Assembly (NCBI GenBank): GCA_036378675.1
Contig: DASUWA010000001.1
Span: 37,378-101,377, forward strand
Direction of reading: 5' to 3'
DNA: 64,000 nt
DNA from: Acidimicrobiales bacterium
GTDB taxonomy: Bacteria > Actinomycetota > Acidimicrobiia > Acidimicrobiales > Palsa-688
The first letter of the stretch is position 1. Each line of letters starts with the position of its first letter. Below are positions 23,611-32,991 of the stretch, piece after piece. The notes under the pieces are model-generated. The model ran no database searches and was not told the origin of the DNA. It saw nothing but the letters and a program-made list of their open reading frames with translations. The translations under genes and the position numbers were made by a program.

Positions 23611-26244
23611 CTAATTGCCGACGACCGATGAGGCGGCGACCACTCCCCTCATCAAACGGTCTGCAGCGGAACGAGCCGCCGAGGCGGTGGCCGGATCGGG
23701 TGCCACGTCGCCGAGCTGGCGTAGCAGGTCGACCAGCTGCTTCACGTTGCGGACGAAGTCCCCGCCGGATATCTCCTCGTCCTCGATCACCTCGGCGAGC
23801 TCCTCCCCCGCCGCCCAGGCCGCCGCCAGCCCGGCGAATCCCGGGTCCGGCCGGCGGGTGAGGGGAAGGCCGGCCTCGTCCTCGGCGGTGTTCAGCTCCG
23901 CACCGAGGCGATCGATCTCGACCCATCGCCGGCGTACCCGTGGGGTTGGGAACCACGCCGTTCCCTCGGCAGGACCCCGAGCCTCGAACGTGAACGCCGA
24001 AACGGTCCCGGCGAGCTCGGCCGTCTCGAGGCCGTCCAACAGCCCCTGCCCCAGGCACTCCGCTATCAGCAGGTCCTCTTCGTGGTAGATCCGGGCGAGT
24101 CGCTCCCCAGCGTCTGTCAACGACCACCCGTCGACGTACCCCCACGCCTCCAGCACCCTGAGGACCCGGTCGAACTGACGGGCCAAAGACTCGACCCGGC
24201 CCTTGACCCGGCGCTGGAGCCGCTCGGCGTCGCGTGCCAGCCGGTCGGCCCGGTCAAGGGCCCTCACGTGCGCCCGCTCGTCCGGGCAGGACGCCACCGG
24301 GTGCCGGGCGGCGGCGCCGGCCTGCGACATGGCGACCTCGCCCCTCCACTGACGGCGCGAGGAGACTCCGTAGTCGGGCCGATCGTCGAGCCGGGCGGCG
24401 AGCAAGGCCGAAGCCACCTGCTTCTGGAACGCCGAGTTGTTCGGCGTATACGGCGACGGGAGGTTCACCGCGGCGACCGGCTTCGGAGGAGCAGGAAAGT
24501 TCTTGGGACCGAGCGACAACAACCTCCCGTCGGCGGTGACCGCGCGCAGCCGCACGTCGCCCCCGCGACGCCGAGCCGTGGAAAGCACCGCCACCCGTCC
24601 TCCCGCCCGCGCTCCTGGAACCAGCAACACGTCGCCGGGCCGGACCTTTTCGAGCGCGGCCAGCACCTCGGCCGTCATCGACGGGCGGTGCCGGGCCGAC
24701 TCTTCGCTGGCCCGGAGGAGCCGGCGGTACTCCTCCACGTCCCCTCGATCGCATTTCGCCGCCGCCTTGGCCTCCTCGAGAGCCGTGGTGGTGCGTTCGA
24801 GTTGCGCTTCCAGCCGGACGACGTCACTGTCGGCGCGGTACTGCGCGAACGAGAGGTTCAGAAGGTGATGGGCCACGTCGGGCGGGTACCGGCGAACCAG
24901 GTTGGCCGCCATGTTGTACGTAGGCCTGAAGCTGCTCGTCAACGTGTAGCTGCGCGCGCCGGCGAGCCCGGCGACTTGTTCGAACGGGACGAACGGCGAC
25001 CAAAGCACAACCGCGTACCCCACCTCGTCGATGCCCCTGCGGCCCGCCCGGCCGGTCAGCTGGGTGTACTCACCCGGGGTGAGGAACTCGTGGCGCTCCC
25101 CGGTGAACTTGGTGAGCTTCTCGATGACCACCGTTCTCGCCGGCATGTTGATCCCGAGAGCGAGGGTTTCCGTCGCGAAGACCGCCTTGACGAGGCCGGC
25201 GGCGAAGCACGCCTCAACCGCCTCCTTGAACGGAGGCACCATCCCGGCGTGGTGGGCGGCGAAACCCGCCTCGAGCCCGTTGAGCCACCCCGGGTAGTCG
25301 AGAACGCGAAGGTCCTCGTCGGTGAGCGACCCCACGTGGCTCTCGGCGATGATCCGGATCTGCCGTCGCTCCTCGGCCGTCGTCAGCCTCCCGCCTTCCC
25401 TCACGCACTGCACGACGGCGTCGTCGCACGCCGCCCGGCTGAAAATGAAGTAGATCGCCGGGAGCATGTCTTGATCGGCGAGCAGGTCGATGACCTCGAT
25501 TCTCCTCGGCGTAAAAAGACGTCCCCTTGGTTTGCCGCGCATCCCGGCATGACGGAGCGTCTTGGAGTCGAGAGCGGCAGCCTCCGCGTTGGGCCGGCCA
25601 TCAACGAGGGTCGACATCAACAGGAGGCGGTCGGAGGTCTTGTCTCCCAGCAGGTAGAGGTCGTGCAGCTCTACGGGCCGATGATCTTCGATAACCGCAT
25701 TCGTCTCTCCGCGGACGGTTGCGATCCAATCGGCAAGCTCCTCGGCGTTCGAGACGGTCGCAGAGAGGCAGACCAGATCGACCTCGGGCGGAGCGTGAAT
25801 GATCACCTCTTCCCAGACGGGACCGCGGTAGGCGTTCTGGAGGTAGTGGACTTCGTCGAGGACGACGTATCGAAGCCCCTGCAACGAACCCGAAGCGGCG
25901 TAGATCATGTTCCGTAGGACTTCGGTCGTCATCACGACGATCGGCGCGTTGCCGTTTATCGAGTTGTCGCCCGTCAACAGTCCGACCTGGTTCGCTCCGT
26001 GGCGCTCGACGAGCTCGCCGTACTTCTGGTTCGAAAGCGCTTTCAGCGGCGTTGTATAGAACGCTTTGCGACCTTCGGAGAGCGCCTTGGCGACCGCGTA
26101 CTGGGCGACCACCGTCTTGCCCGAGCCGGTCGGCGCGGCGACGACGACGCTCCCACCCGAGTCGAGAGCATCGAGTGCATTGCGTTGGAACGCGTCGAGC
26201 TCGAAACCGAGGTCTGCTTCGAACTTGGCGCGGACGGCATCCAT
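23611..26244 (-). CDS. helY: Ski2-like DEVH-box helicase (HelY)
   Basis: The 877-residue helicase has Walker A APTGSGKT, TTPLKALSNQKY, DEVHY (Walker B), SAT and QLTGRAGRRGIDEVGYAVV (motif VI), then the long Ski2/Mtr4-type C-terminal region. Mycobacterial HelY is of similar size and lies directly downstream of tatC, as here. Members unwind RNA or DNA; the physiological substrate in actinobacteria is not clear. ATG 26244 is chosen because the frame upstream runs through tatC in another frame. The gap to tatC is 8 bp, consistent with one operon. Confidence 0.9.
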   Translation of the reverse strand: MDAVRAKFEADLGFELDAFQRNALDALDSGGSVVVAAPTGSGKTVVAQYAVAKALSEGRKAFYTTPLKALSNQKYGELVERHGANQVGLLTGDNSINGNAPIVVMTTEVLRNMIYAASGSLQGLRYVVLDEVHYLQNAYRGPVWEEVIIHAPPEVDLVCLSATVSNAEELADWIATVRGETNAVIEDHRPVELHDLYLLGDKTSDRLLLMSTLVDGRPNAEAAALDSKTLRHAGMRGKPRGRLFTPRRIEVIDLLADQDMLPAIYFIFSRAACDDAVVQCVREGGRLTTAEERRQIRIIAESHVGSLTDEDLRVLDYPGWLNGLEAGFAAHHAGMVPPFKEAVEACFAAGLVKAVFATETLALGINMPARTVVIEKLTKFTGERHEFLTPGEYTQLTGRAGRRGIDEVGYAVVLWSPFVPFEQVAGLAGARSYTLTSSFRPTYNMAANLVRRYPPDVAHHLLNLSFAQYRADSDVVRLEAQLERTTTALEEAKAAAKCDRGDVEEYRRLLRASEESARHRPSMTAEVLAALEKVRPGDVLLVPGARAGGRVAVLSTARRRGGDVRLRAVTADGRLLSLGPKNFPAPPKPVAAVNLPSPYTPNNSAFQKQVASALLAARLDDRPDYGVSSRRQWRGEVAMSQAGAAARHPVASCPDERAHVRALDRADRLARDAERLQRRVKGRVESLARQFDRVLRVLEAWGYVDGWSLTDAGERLARIYHEEDLLIAECLGQGLLDGLETAELAGTVSAFTFEARGPAEGTAWFPTPRVRRRWVEIDRLGAELNTAEDEAGLPLTRRPDPGFAGLAAAWAAGEELAEVIEDEEISGGDFVRNVKQLVDLLRQLGDVAPDPATASAARSAADRLMRGVVAASSVVGN

Positions 26245-26252
26245 CCGCTGCT

Positions 26253-27089
26253 CTACTTCTTCAAGAGGCGGCCCACAAGGATCGCCGACTCGTAGAAGAA
26301 GAGCATCGGAACGGCCATCGCGAGGAAAGAAAACGGGTCGCTGCTCGGCGTGATCACCGCGGCCACCAAGCAAATCACCACGATGGCCGGCCGCCGCCAC
26401 CTCCGCCACGTGGCGCTCGGTACTACCTCCACCAGCTGCAGGAAAACGACGAGCAGCGGGTAGATGAAAACCACCCCGAAGATGAGGCACATCGTGACGT
26501 AGAGGGTGAAGTATCTCGTCGGGGAGAACAGCGGGACGATCCCCGTGCCGCTGACATCGATCAGCCAGGTGAGGGCTTTCGGAAACACCAAGATCGCGGT
26601 GGTCACCCCGCCGGCGAAGAGCGCGACCGCGGAGGTGACGAACGGAATGATGTATCGCTTCTCGTTCTTATAGAGGGCCGGTGTGACGAAACGCCAGACC
26701 TGCCACAAGATGACCGGCGACGCGAGCGCGATCCCGCCGTACGCGCTCACCTTCAGCCTGGTCGTGAAACCTTCGAGCGGCCCGGTTGCAACCAGGTTGC
26801 CGTTGGAGATGTTCTTCTGCCGATGATGGGCGAGGAAATCGTGGTAAGGGTGCAGCATGAAGCGGATGGCGTCGTTGTAGAAGAACCAGGCGATTGCGGT
26901 CCCGACCGCGATCGCGACGAACGCGATGATCAGCCTTTGGCGCAGCTCGGCAATATGCTCGAAGAGCGTCATCTTGCCGAGCTCCTGCTCGCCGGTGCGG
27001 CCGGCGCGGGGCTCCCGCTCGCCGGAACCCGTCTCGATGGGTGGAGCGGGCAGCGAGAACGGGTCCCCCCTGTCGTCCGCCAGAGCCAC
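26253..27089 (-). CDS. tatC: Sec-independent protein translocase TatC
   Basis: The 278-residue membrane protein is the twin-arginine signal receptor. It has six hydrophobic helices and the conserved start MTLFEHIAELRQRLIIA, which contains the family motif ExxRxR before TM1. GIALASPVILWQVWRFVTPAL follows in and after TM2. About 40 extra residues precede the conserved start. It recruits folded substrates and assembles with TatA. Located 5 bp downstream of tatA and before helY, as in mycobacteria. Confidence 0.95.
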   Translation of the reverse strand: MALADDRGDPFSLPAPPIETGSGEREPRAGRTGEQELGKMTLFEHIAELRQRLIIAFVAIAVGTAIAWFFYNDAIRFMLHPYHDFLAHHRQKNISNGNLVATGPLEGFTTRLKVSAYGGIALASPVILWQVWRFVTPALYKNEKRYIIPFVTSAVALFAGGVTTAILVFPKALTWLIDVSGTGIVPLFSPTRYFTLYVTMCLIFGVVFIYPLLVVFLQLVEVVPSATWRRWRRPAIVVICLVAAVITPSSDPFSFLAMAVPMLFFYESAILVGRLLKK

Positions 27090-27094
27090 GATGG

Positions 27095-27427
27095 TTAGTT
27101 CAGGGTCGGGTCGTCGGGCGTGCCGGGCGGCAGGTTGGCACCGGCACGTGGCGTCTGTGGCTCAGGAGGGGCCAACGTCGAGCTGACGGCGTCCCGCACG
27201 GAGCGGCGTACGTCCGGGATCTTGAACTCGGAGACCGCCGAGTTGACCATCTCGGTCGGCTCAGCCAAGGCGGACCGGACCTCCTCGTGGAAGCCACTCG
27301 ACATCTGCCGCAGGGTCGCCACGAACCTGCCCATCGACCGGGCCGCCTGCGGGAGACGGTTGGGACCGAGGACGATCAGGGCAATCACGCCCACGAGAAA
27401 CAGCTTCTCGGGGCTGAAATTGAACAC
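27095..27427 (-). CDS. tatA: Twin-arginine translocase TatA/TatB-family subunit
   Basis: The 110-residue protein has one short N-terminal helix (about 8-22) with the family sequence LIVLGPNRLPQAARSMGRFV followed by an amphipathic helix and a Pro-rich tail. The PNRLP version of the Phe-Gly-hinge region is closer to TatB than to classical TatA, so it may serve either role. It forms the translocation pore with TatC. GTG start with TACACT 6 nt upstream and no Shine-Dalgarno sequence. Confidence 0.9.
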   Translation of the reverse strand: MFNFSPEKLFLVGVIALIVLGPNRLPQAARSMGRFVATLRQMSSGFHEEVRSALAEPTEMVNSAVSEFKIPDVRRSVRDAVSSTLAPPEPQTPRAGANLPPGTPDDPTLN

Positions 27428-27433
27428 GCAAAG

Positions 27434-27439
27434 AGTGTA
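27434..27439 (-). promoter_or_regulatory. Candidate -10 hexamer before tatA
   Basis: TACACT on the minus strand ends 6 nt before GTG 27427, giving a leaderless tatA-tatC-helY transcript. Confidence 0.5.
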
Positions 27440-27491
27440 ATCGGGGGGCCAGCCTTGCGCGGGGCGGTGATAGCCGCCCGGGCAGCCTGTT

Positions 27492-27644
27492 TCAGTCCGT
27501 CTGGGAACCCCGCCGCTGGACCCTGAGCGGCCGCATGGCCTCTCGCAGCGCGACAGTGCGCAGATAGAGGTGGCGCACCGAAGCCGCCAGGGAGACAGAA
27601 CCTGCCGCGCCGAGTAAGAGCGCGACTGACCAGGATTTGCTCAT
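27492..27644 (-). CDS. 50-residue single-helix membrane protein
   Basis: A short frame starts at ATG 27644 with SWSVALLLGAAGSVSLAASV as a hydrophobic helix, followed by a basic tail ending RVQRRGSQTD. The topology (short N-terminus, one helix, cytoplasmic basic tail) is protein-like and the frame fills an otherwise empty gap between the zinc-ribbon gene and tatA. No family recognised. No strong Shine-Dalgarno sequence is present. Confidence 0.5.
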   Translation of the reverse strand: MSKSWSVALLLGAAGSVSLAASVRHLYLRTVALREAMRPLRVQRRGSQTD

Positions 27645-27657
27645 CGCCTAGGCCAGG

Positions 27658-27987
27658 TTAGCCCTGGTTGATGGCGGCGAGCTCGTCGCGCCAGACGTCA
27701 TCCTCGAGCGCCAGGTGAAACGCCAGGAGATCGTCGTGCGTGATCGCAGGCCCGACCTTGGGCTCCCACAGCTCTGCCGGGAGGTTCCACATGACCACTT
27801 CGGCGCCGGCGCCGCTCAGGGCGGCGAACACCCGTTCCCCCGCCTCCTTGTTGGTGATCAGGTGGCAATCGGGGCACTGGAAGGAGTACGTGGCTACTGC
27901 GGTGGGCGAGCAAACCTGGATCTGGACCTGATCGATGTCGAGCTCGACATCGCCGCAGTCCGGGCATGTGGCCTTGACGATCGCCAC
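27658..27987 (-). CDS. Zinc-ribbon protein of unknown function
   Basis: The 109-residue protein begins VAIVKATCPDCGDVELDIDQ and has a second CxxC in YSFQCPDCHLITNKEAGE, forming a zinc ribbon of about 45 residues. A helical C-terminal half follows (HDDLLAFHLALEDDVWRDEL). Similar small proteins occur in actinobacteria without an assigned role. GTG 27987 is chosen because GGAAGGAGG lies just upstream. The frame continues beyond it but over the divergent phosphodiesterase region. Confidence 0.8.
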   Translation of the reverse strand: MAIVKATCPDCGDVELDIDQVQIQVCSPTAVATYSFQCPDCHLITNKEAGERVFAALSGAGAEVVMWNLPAELWEPKVGPAITHDDLLAFHLALEDDVWRDELAAINQG

Positions 27988-28066
27988 CCTCGCTCCTCCT
28001 TCCGGCTTTAGTGGTACCTCCTTTATCGGCGCGACTAACGCCCTCTTGAGCAGGCAGGATGAAAAG

Positions 28067-28786
28067 GTGGCAAATCCCGTCCGCCCGCCCATCGGTTTTG
28101 CCCACCGGGGAGCCCGCTCGGAACGCCGTGAAAACACCCTCGCGGCCTTCTCGCGGGCTCTGGAGCTGGGGGCCACCGGTCTCGAAAGCGACGCTTGGGT
28201 CACTGCGGACGGCGTTGTCGTGCTCGACCACGACGGCGTGTTCGGGATGCCGTGGAGGCGCAGGCCAGTCGCCGAGCTACGGCGGGGCTCCCTGCCCCGG
28301 CACGTTCCTTCGCTGGCGGATCTCTACGGGCAGCTGGGCACGGGCTACGAACTGTCCCTCGACCTGAAGGACCCCGCGGCGTTCGAGGCGATCCTCGCGG
28401 TCGCAGCCGAATTCGGGGGGACGGAGCGGCTTTGGCTGTGCGACGACGACCTGCAGCGGGTGGTCCGCCTGTCGAGGTCAGCCAGCCCGGCCCACACGGT
28501 GTTGTCGACCCACCTGAGCGAGCTCGAGCGGGCGCTACAGGGAGGGCTGCCCGAGGCTTTTTCCCTCGTGGCCGGCGCGGGTGCCGCGGCGATCAACCTG
28601 CACGGGAGCGAGTGGAATTCCGACCGGGTGCGCCTGGTTCACGACGCCGGTCTGCTGGCTTTCGCGTGGGACGCGCAGTCCGAGTACCACATCTCCCGCC
28701 TGGTTCGCCTCGGTATCGACGGGATTTACTCGGATTTCGTGGATCGCCTGGTCGCGGCAATTTCGCCGGTCACCGAGCCCCGGTGA
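28067..28786 (+). CDS. Glycerophosphodiester phosphodiesterase
   Basis: The 239-residue enzyme cleaves glycerophosphodiesters to glycerol-3-phosphate and an alcohol. The GDPD motif is complete: FAHRGARSERRENTLAAF with catalytic His, then LESDAWVTADGVVVLDHD with the metal-binding Glu and Asp and second His. No signal peptide is visible, so it is probably cytoplasmic. GTG 28067 is chosen because AGGA lies about 7 nt upstream and because it leaves room for the divergent zinc-ribbon gene. It ends 3 bp from the convergent lepB stop. Confidence 0.9.
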   Translation: MANPVRPPIGFAHRGARSERRENTLAAFSRALELGATGLESDAWVTADGVVVLDHDGVFGMPWRRRPVAELRRGSLPRHVPSLADLYGQLGTGYELSLDLKDPAAFEAILAVAAEFGGTERLWLCDDDLQRVVRLSRSASPAHTVLSTHLSELERALQGGLPEAFSLVAGAGAAAINLHGSEWNSDRVRLVHDAGLLAFAWDAQSEYHISRLVRLGIDGIYSDFVDRLVAAISPVTEPR

Positions 28787-28789
28787 GGT

Positions 28790-29617
28790 TCAGAGGCCCC
28801 CGATACGAGAGACCGGCCAGACCCGGACGAACGCCCGCCCGATGAACAGCTTGTCCGAGACCGGTCCGATGATCCGGGAGTCCGCGGAATCGCCCCGGTT
28901 GTCGCCCATCATGAAGTAGCGGCCGGACGGAACGAACGTCGGCGGGAAGGAACTCGTCGTCTCTCCTTTCGGCAGCCACGACTCCTTCAGCAGTCGCCCG
29001 TCGATGTAGACCGAGCCCCCGTGCGCCGAGATGGTCTCGCCCGGCAGGCCGATGACCCGCTTGATGAGGTCCTTGACGCCGGGGCTGTAGTCGTTGGCCG
29101 GCCTCTTGAAAACGACGATGTCCCCCCGGTGCACCGAGTGAACGTCGTAGCTGAGCTTGTTGACCAGGACCCGATCGCCTACCTGAAGCGTCGGTTGCAT
29201 CGAGCCTGACGGAATGTAGAACGGCTCGATCGCGAAGCTTCGGATCAGGAACGCCGCGAGCACGGCGACGACGAGGATGACCGCCCACTCGATGGCGACC
29301 TTGCGCCCGTGGCGATCCGTGGTCCGCTGCGGAGAAGCGGCTGCGGCCTTTTCCCTCTCCGCCAGATCCTCCCCTGGCGGCGGATGATCCGAACCTGGAG
29401 CTCGCTGGCCCCAGCCAGCGTCATCTGGTCGGTCCGGCTGGTTAGGCCACCAGGGAAACTCTTCCCCCACCGCCGGTTCGCTGGCCCCAGCGGATTGCCC
29501 GGCGCCGGTGGGTGTCCCGGCCCCAGCGGGTTGCCCGGGCCCAGCCGATTGTCCCCCGGCGGGTTGGCCCGTCCCGGAGGAACGTTCCCCCGAATCGGGT
29601 TCGTCTGGGGCCCACAC
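28790..29617 (-). CDS. lepB: Signal peptidase I
   Basis: The 275-residue membrane peptidase removes signal peptides of secreted proteins. The nucleophile Ser139 is in FYIPSGSMQPTLQVGD and the general base Lys186 in DLIKRVIGLPGE. GDNRGDSADSR is the family's box E. One transmembrane helix lies at about 107-127. The first 100 residues are Gly/Ala/Pro/Gln-rich and probably disordered in the cytoplasm, with repeated GQPAG/GQSAG units. GTG 29617 is preferred; it is 26 bp downstream of pafC, so the gene seems attached to the Pup operon. Confidence 0.9.
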   Translation of the reverse strand: MWAPDEPDSGERSSGTGQPAGGQSAGPGQPAGAGTPTGAGQSAGASEPAVGEEFPWWPNQPDRPDDAGWGQRAPGSDHPPPGEDLAEREKAAAASPQRTTDRHGRKVAIEWAVILVVAVLAAFLIRSFAIEPFYIPSGSMQPTLQVGDRVLVNKLSYDVHSVHRGDIVVFKRPANDYSPGVKDLIKRVIGLPGETISAHGGSVYIDGRLLKESWLPKGETTSSFPPTFVPSGRYFMMGDNRGDSADSRIIGPVSDKLFIGRAFVRVWPVSRIGGL

Positions 29618-29643
29618 GGGCGGAAACCCTACTGAAATCCGGT

Positions 29644-30585
29644 TCAGCGCCGGTACCGCGCGAGAACGCGGCTTGCCGCGTCTGGCCCCGTCCGAGAGTT
29701 GCCCTCGACGAGCCGGACGTTCGCGCCTCCCCGAAGGAGCAGGCGCTCGAGCCAGGCGGGCCCTGCGACGCGGAGACTGACGCGCAATACGCCGCCGGGA
29801 AGCTGAACCACGTCCTCGTTGGGATACTGCTCGGCGATCCAGTGGGCCGGTGGGTCGAGGTCCAGCACGACCAGGTCGTCCTCTGGACGAGGGCGGTAGA
29901 TCGCGGCGTCGACGTCGGCGATGGCATCCGGCGGCTCGAACGTCTCGGCCAGAGCTTCCGACCCGGTGACTCGGTCCACCCGGAACAGGCGCTCGGCTTC
30001 GACCGACTCGCACCAGGCCTGGAGGTACCAGTGACCGCCGGCATTGAAGACCCTCCAGGGGCGCACCACCCGAGTGCTGTGCCCGTCGCGGCCGAACGAG
30101 TAGTACTCGATGCGGACCTTGTGCCGGGACGCCGCGGCCCGCCGGAGTTCGTCGAGCACGCTCGCCGGCGCCGGACCCAACTCGACGTCGAGACCGTCGT
30201 CCGCGCCGAGTCCCAATACGGTCTCGAGCTTCCAGACAGCCCTCGCCAGGGCGCCGTCTTTGTCGGCTCCGGGAACATCGAGGAAAGCTGATGCGGCCGA
30301 GGCCAGTGCCATGCCCTCGTGAGGGCTGAGCCTCAACGGACGGCGGAAGTAGTCGGCCATCCGGACCCACACGCGCCCATCGGCGACGTCGACGTCGATG
30401 AGCATGTCGGGGGTGAACGGGTAAAGGCCGCACAGGAATAGGAGGTTCAGCTCGGAGAGAAGCTCCTCCTCGGGAATGTCGAACCGGCGGCAGACTTCTT
30501 CGATCTTGGGCCCGTCGTGCGCGGCGATCCACGGGACGATGTCGAGGAGCCGGCCCAGCCGTATGTCGGCGGGCGCCCTAGGCAC
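29644..30585 (-). CDS. pafC: PafC, WYL-domain transcription factor subunit
   Basis: The 313-residue protein has an N-terminal winged helix region (RLGRLLDIVPWIAAHDGPKI) and a WYL domain (YYSFGRDGHSTRVVRPWRVF, then GGHWYLQAWCESVEAERLFR). In mycobacteria PafB and PafC form a heterodimer that activates RecA-independent DNA-damage genes. The role here is inferred from family and gene order. The GTG at 30585 overlaps the pafB stop by 8 bp; longer frames upstream lie inside pafB. Confidence 0.92.
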   Translation of the reverse strand: MPRAPADIRLGRLLDIVPWIAAHDGPKIEEVCRRFDIPEEELLSELNLLFLCGLYPFTPDMLIDVDVADGRVWVRMADYFRRPLRLSPHEGMALASAASAFLDVPGADKDGALARAVWKLETVLGLGADDGLDVELGPAPASVLDELRRAAASRHKVRIEYYSFGRDGHSTRVVRPWRVFNAGGHWYLQAWCESVEAERLFRVDRVTGSEALAETFEPPDAIADVDAAIYRPRPEDDLVVLDLDPPAHWIAEQYPNEDVVQLPGGVLRVSLRVAGPAWLERLLLRGGANVRLVEGNSRTGPDAASRVLARYRR

Positions 30586-31564
30586 GCCCGGCCCCTTTGA
30601 CGATCTCCTGCAACCATCCGACCATGTCGCTCCGGAGCGCCGGCGGTCCGAGCACTTCGACGTGGTCCAGGAACCCGAGGACAAGGGATCGAAAGGCCGG
30701 CAGGTTCCGCACCGGAAAACTGAAAACCACCGAACCGTCCGCCCTCGCCTCCTCGCTCCCCTCCCCTTCCAGCGAGTCGCGGACAAATCGCACCTGGTCT
30801 GGGTCGGCCAGCACCTGCGCCACGATCTCCTCTTCCTCACCGATCCGCCACGCAGGAGGCGGCTTGGCTGCCACGCCGGTAGGCCGCTCGAACGCCTTGG
30901 ACGGCCCTTCAGCCTCTAAGGTTCCCTCGACCCTGTCGAGGCGGAACAACCGCTCCTCCTCGCGACCGTGGTCGTACCCCGCCAGGTACCAGCGTCCTCG
31001 GCGGAACGACAGCCTCCAAGGGTCTACGAGACGCTGTTCCCCCCGGTACCGGAACCGGAGCCGGCGCCTTTCTCCGATCGCGGCGAAGGCGGCCGCGGCA
31101 GCGTCCTCCCCCGGCAGCGCCGCCAGACGGACCGGTTGCTCCCGCTGTGCCCGGGCACCCCCATTGCCGGAGGGTGGGGCGTCGCCGTCAGGGACCGCGC
31201 CTCCAAGCTTGCGCAACGCCCGGGTGACGGCTTGGTCCGCCCATGGGCTGTCAACTTGAACCGCCGATGCCGCCAGCCGGAGTGCGGCCAGCTCGGAGTC
31301 GTCGAGACCGGGATCGGGCAGCTCGTACCGCTCCCGCGGTATGCGGTAGCCGACATCGTCTCCGAGGTTTTGGTCGACCGGCTCGGTGAGAAGCGGCATT
31401 CCCATGTCGCGCAGAAGTTCCTTGTCGCGCTCGAAGTTGCGCCGGAACGCCTCGGGATCGTCCGAGTAGCCCTCGATCCTTTCGCGGATCTCCGAACGGG
31501 TGAGCGGCCTGTCCGTGTCGATAAGTGCCGCGACCAGGTTGACCAGGCGCTCTAACCGATCCAC
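30578..31564 (-). CDS. pafB: PafB, WYL-domain transcription factor subunit
   Basis: The 328-residue partner of PafC starts MDRLERLVNLVAALIDTDRP (GTG codon), then a helix-turn-helix, and carries a WYL domain with RFRYRGEQRLVDPWRLSFRR and GRWYLAGYDHGREEERLFRL. Such proteins sense a ligand, possibly single-stranded nucleic acid, through the WYL fold and activate DNA-damage genes in mycobacteria. It lies 5 bp downstream of pafA, as in the mycobacterial pafABC operon. Confidence 0.92.
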   Translation of the reverse strand: MDRLERLVNLVAALIDTDRPLTRSEIRERIEGYSDDPEAFRRNFERDKELLRDMGMPLLTEPVDQNLGDDVGYRIPRERYELPDPGLDDSELAALRLAASAVQVDSPWADQAVTRALRKLGGAVPDGDAPPSGNGGARAQREQPVRLAALPGEDAAAAAFAAIGERRRLRFRYRGEQRLVDPWRLSFRRGRWYLAGYDHGREEERLFRLDRVEGTLEAEGPSKAFERPTGVAAKPPPAWRIGEEEEIVAQVLADPDQVRFVRDSLEGEGSEEARADGSVVFSFPVRNLPAFRSLVLGFLDHVEVLGPPALRSDMVGWLQEIVKGAGRA

Positions 31565-31569
31565 AGCGC

Positions 31570-32928
31570 TCAGAGTGAGGCGATGAGCTTCTCGACCCGG
31601 TCGTCTCGGGCCTTGAACGGGTCCTTGCAGAGAACGGTTCTCTGAGCCTGGTCGTTGAGCTTGAGATGCACCCAGTCGACGGTGAAGTCGCGCCGGCGCT
31701 CTTTGGCCCGCCGGATGAACTCACCGCGCAGCCGCGCCCTGGTGGTCTGCGGAGGCTGCTCCATCGCTGTCTCGATGTCCTCGTCGGTGCAGGTTCGCTC
31801 AACCATGCCCCGCGCCTGCATCTTGTAAAAGAGGCCACGGGTACGGCTCACGTCGTGGTATTGAAGGTCCATCAGCGCGACCTTCGGGTGAGTCAATGAC
31901 ACGCCTTCACGCCCACGGTAGTGCTCGATCAGACGGTGCTTGATCACCCAGTCGCACTCGCGGTCCAACGTCCATGGGTCTTTTTCCAGACCCTCGAGAC
32001 AGTGCTCCCACATGGCGAGCGCTTGGTCCTCGAGAGGCGAAAGTCCCTTGGATTCCTGGTAACGCTTCGCGCGGTTGAAGTACTCGGACTGAATGTCGAG
32101 CGCACTCGCTTCACGCCCGTTGGCGAGCCGAACCTTGCGCCGCAGTGTGGTGTCGTGGCTGATCTCTCGTATGGCCCGGATGGGGTTCTCGAGCGTCATG
32201 TCGCGAAGGACCACCGCGGGATCCTCGAGCATGCGAAGCAAGATGCTGGTCGCGCCCACCTTCAAGAAGGTCGCGTACTCGCTCATGTTGGAGTCCCCAA
32301 CGATCACGTGCAGCCGCCGGAAACGTTCGGCATCCGCGTGCGGTTCGTCCCTTGTGTTGATGATTGGCCGGCTTCGTGTCGTCGCAGACGAGACGCCTTC
32401 CCAGATGTGCTCGGCGCGCTGGCTTATGCAGTACATCGCTCCGCGGGCGGTCTGCAGCACCTTGCCGGCGCCGGCGTAGATCTGCCGGGACACGAGGAAC
32501 GGGATCAGCACCTCGGCGTAATGCCCGAAGTCGTCGCGGCGGCTGGTGAGGTAGTTCTCGTGGCAGCCGTACGAGTTGCCGGCCGAGTCCGTGTTGTTCT
32601 TGAAGAGGAAGACGACTCCGCGGATCCCTTCCTCGCGAAGGCGCGCTTCGGCAGACGTCACCAGGTTCTCGAGGATCCGCTCCCCCGCCTTGTCGTGCAC
32701 CACCAGGTCGGCAATCGAATCGCACTCCGGGGTTGCGTACTCGGGATGGCTGCCGACATCCAGGTACAGGCGCGCCCCGTTCTCCAGGAACACGTTTGAT
32801 GAGCGGCCCCAGCTGACCACCCGCCTGAACAGGTAGCGGGCAACCTCGTCCGGGCTGAGGCGTCGTTGGCCGCGCAAGGTACAGGTGACTCCGTACTCGT
32901 TTTCGAGCCCGAAAATGCGCCTGTCCAT
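31570..32928 (-). CDS. pafA: Pup-protein ligase PafA
   Basis: The 452-residue ligase activates the C-terminal Glu of Pup with ATP and joins it to substrate lysines. It begins [20 protein letters not shown] and has [27 protein letters not shown] and [19 protein letters not shown]. These carry the carboxylate-amine ligase active site shared with Dop. Length equals that of the M. tuberculosis enzyme. The ATG at 32928 begins the conserved sequence; an upstream start would add 16 residues with no family similarity. Confidence 0.96.
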   Translation of the reverse strand: MDRRIFGLENEYGVTCTLRGQRRLSPDEVARYLFRRVVSWGRSSNVFLENGARLYLDVGSHPEYATPECDSIADLVVHDKAGERILENLVTSAEARLREEGIRGVVFLFKNNTDSAGNSYGCHENYLTSRRDDFGHYAEVLIPFLVSRQIYAGAGKVLQTARGAMYCISQRAEHIWEGVSSATTRSRPIINTRDEPHADAERFRRLHVIVGDSNMSEYATFLKVGATSILLRMLEDPAVVLRDMTLENPIRAIREISHDTTLRRKVRLANGREASALDIQSEYFNRAKRYQESKGLSPLEDQALAMWEHCLEGLEKDPWTLDRECDWVIKHRLIEHYRGREGVSLTHPKVALMDLQYHDVSRTRGLFYKMQARGMVERTCTDEDIETAMEQPPQTTRARLRGEFIRRAKERRRDFTVDWVHLKLNDQAQRTVLCKDPFKARDDRVEKLIASL

Positions 32929-32991
32929 ACCGTGGCGCACGCTAGCGCCTGTTGATCGCTTCGGCGGCGGATTCACGGGCCAACCCCCGCG

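Noticed and set aside
26245..26490. In-frame upstream extension of helY
   Set aside because: It overlies tatC and is unlike helicase sequence; ATG 26244 begins the conserved part.
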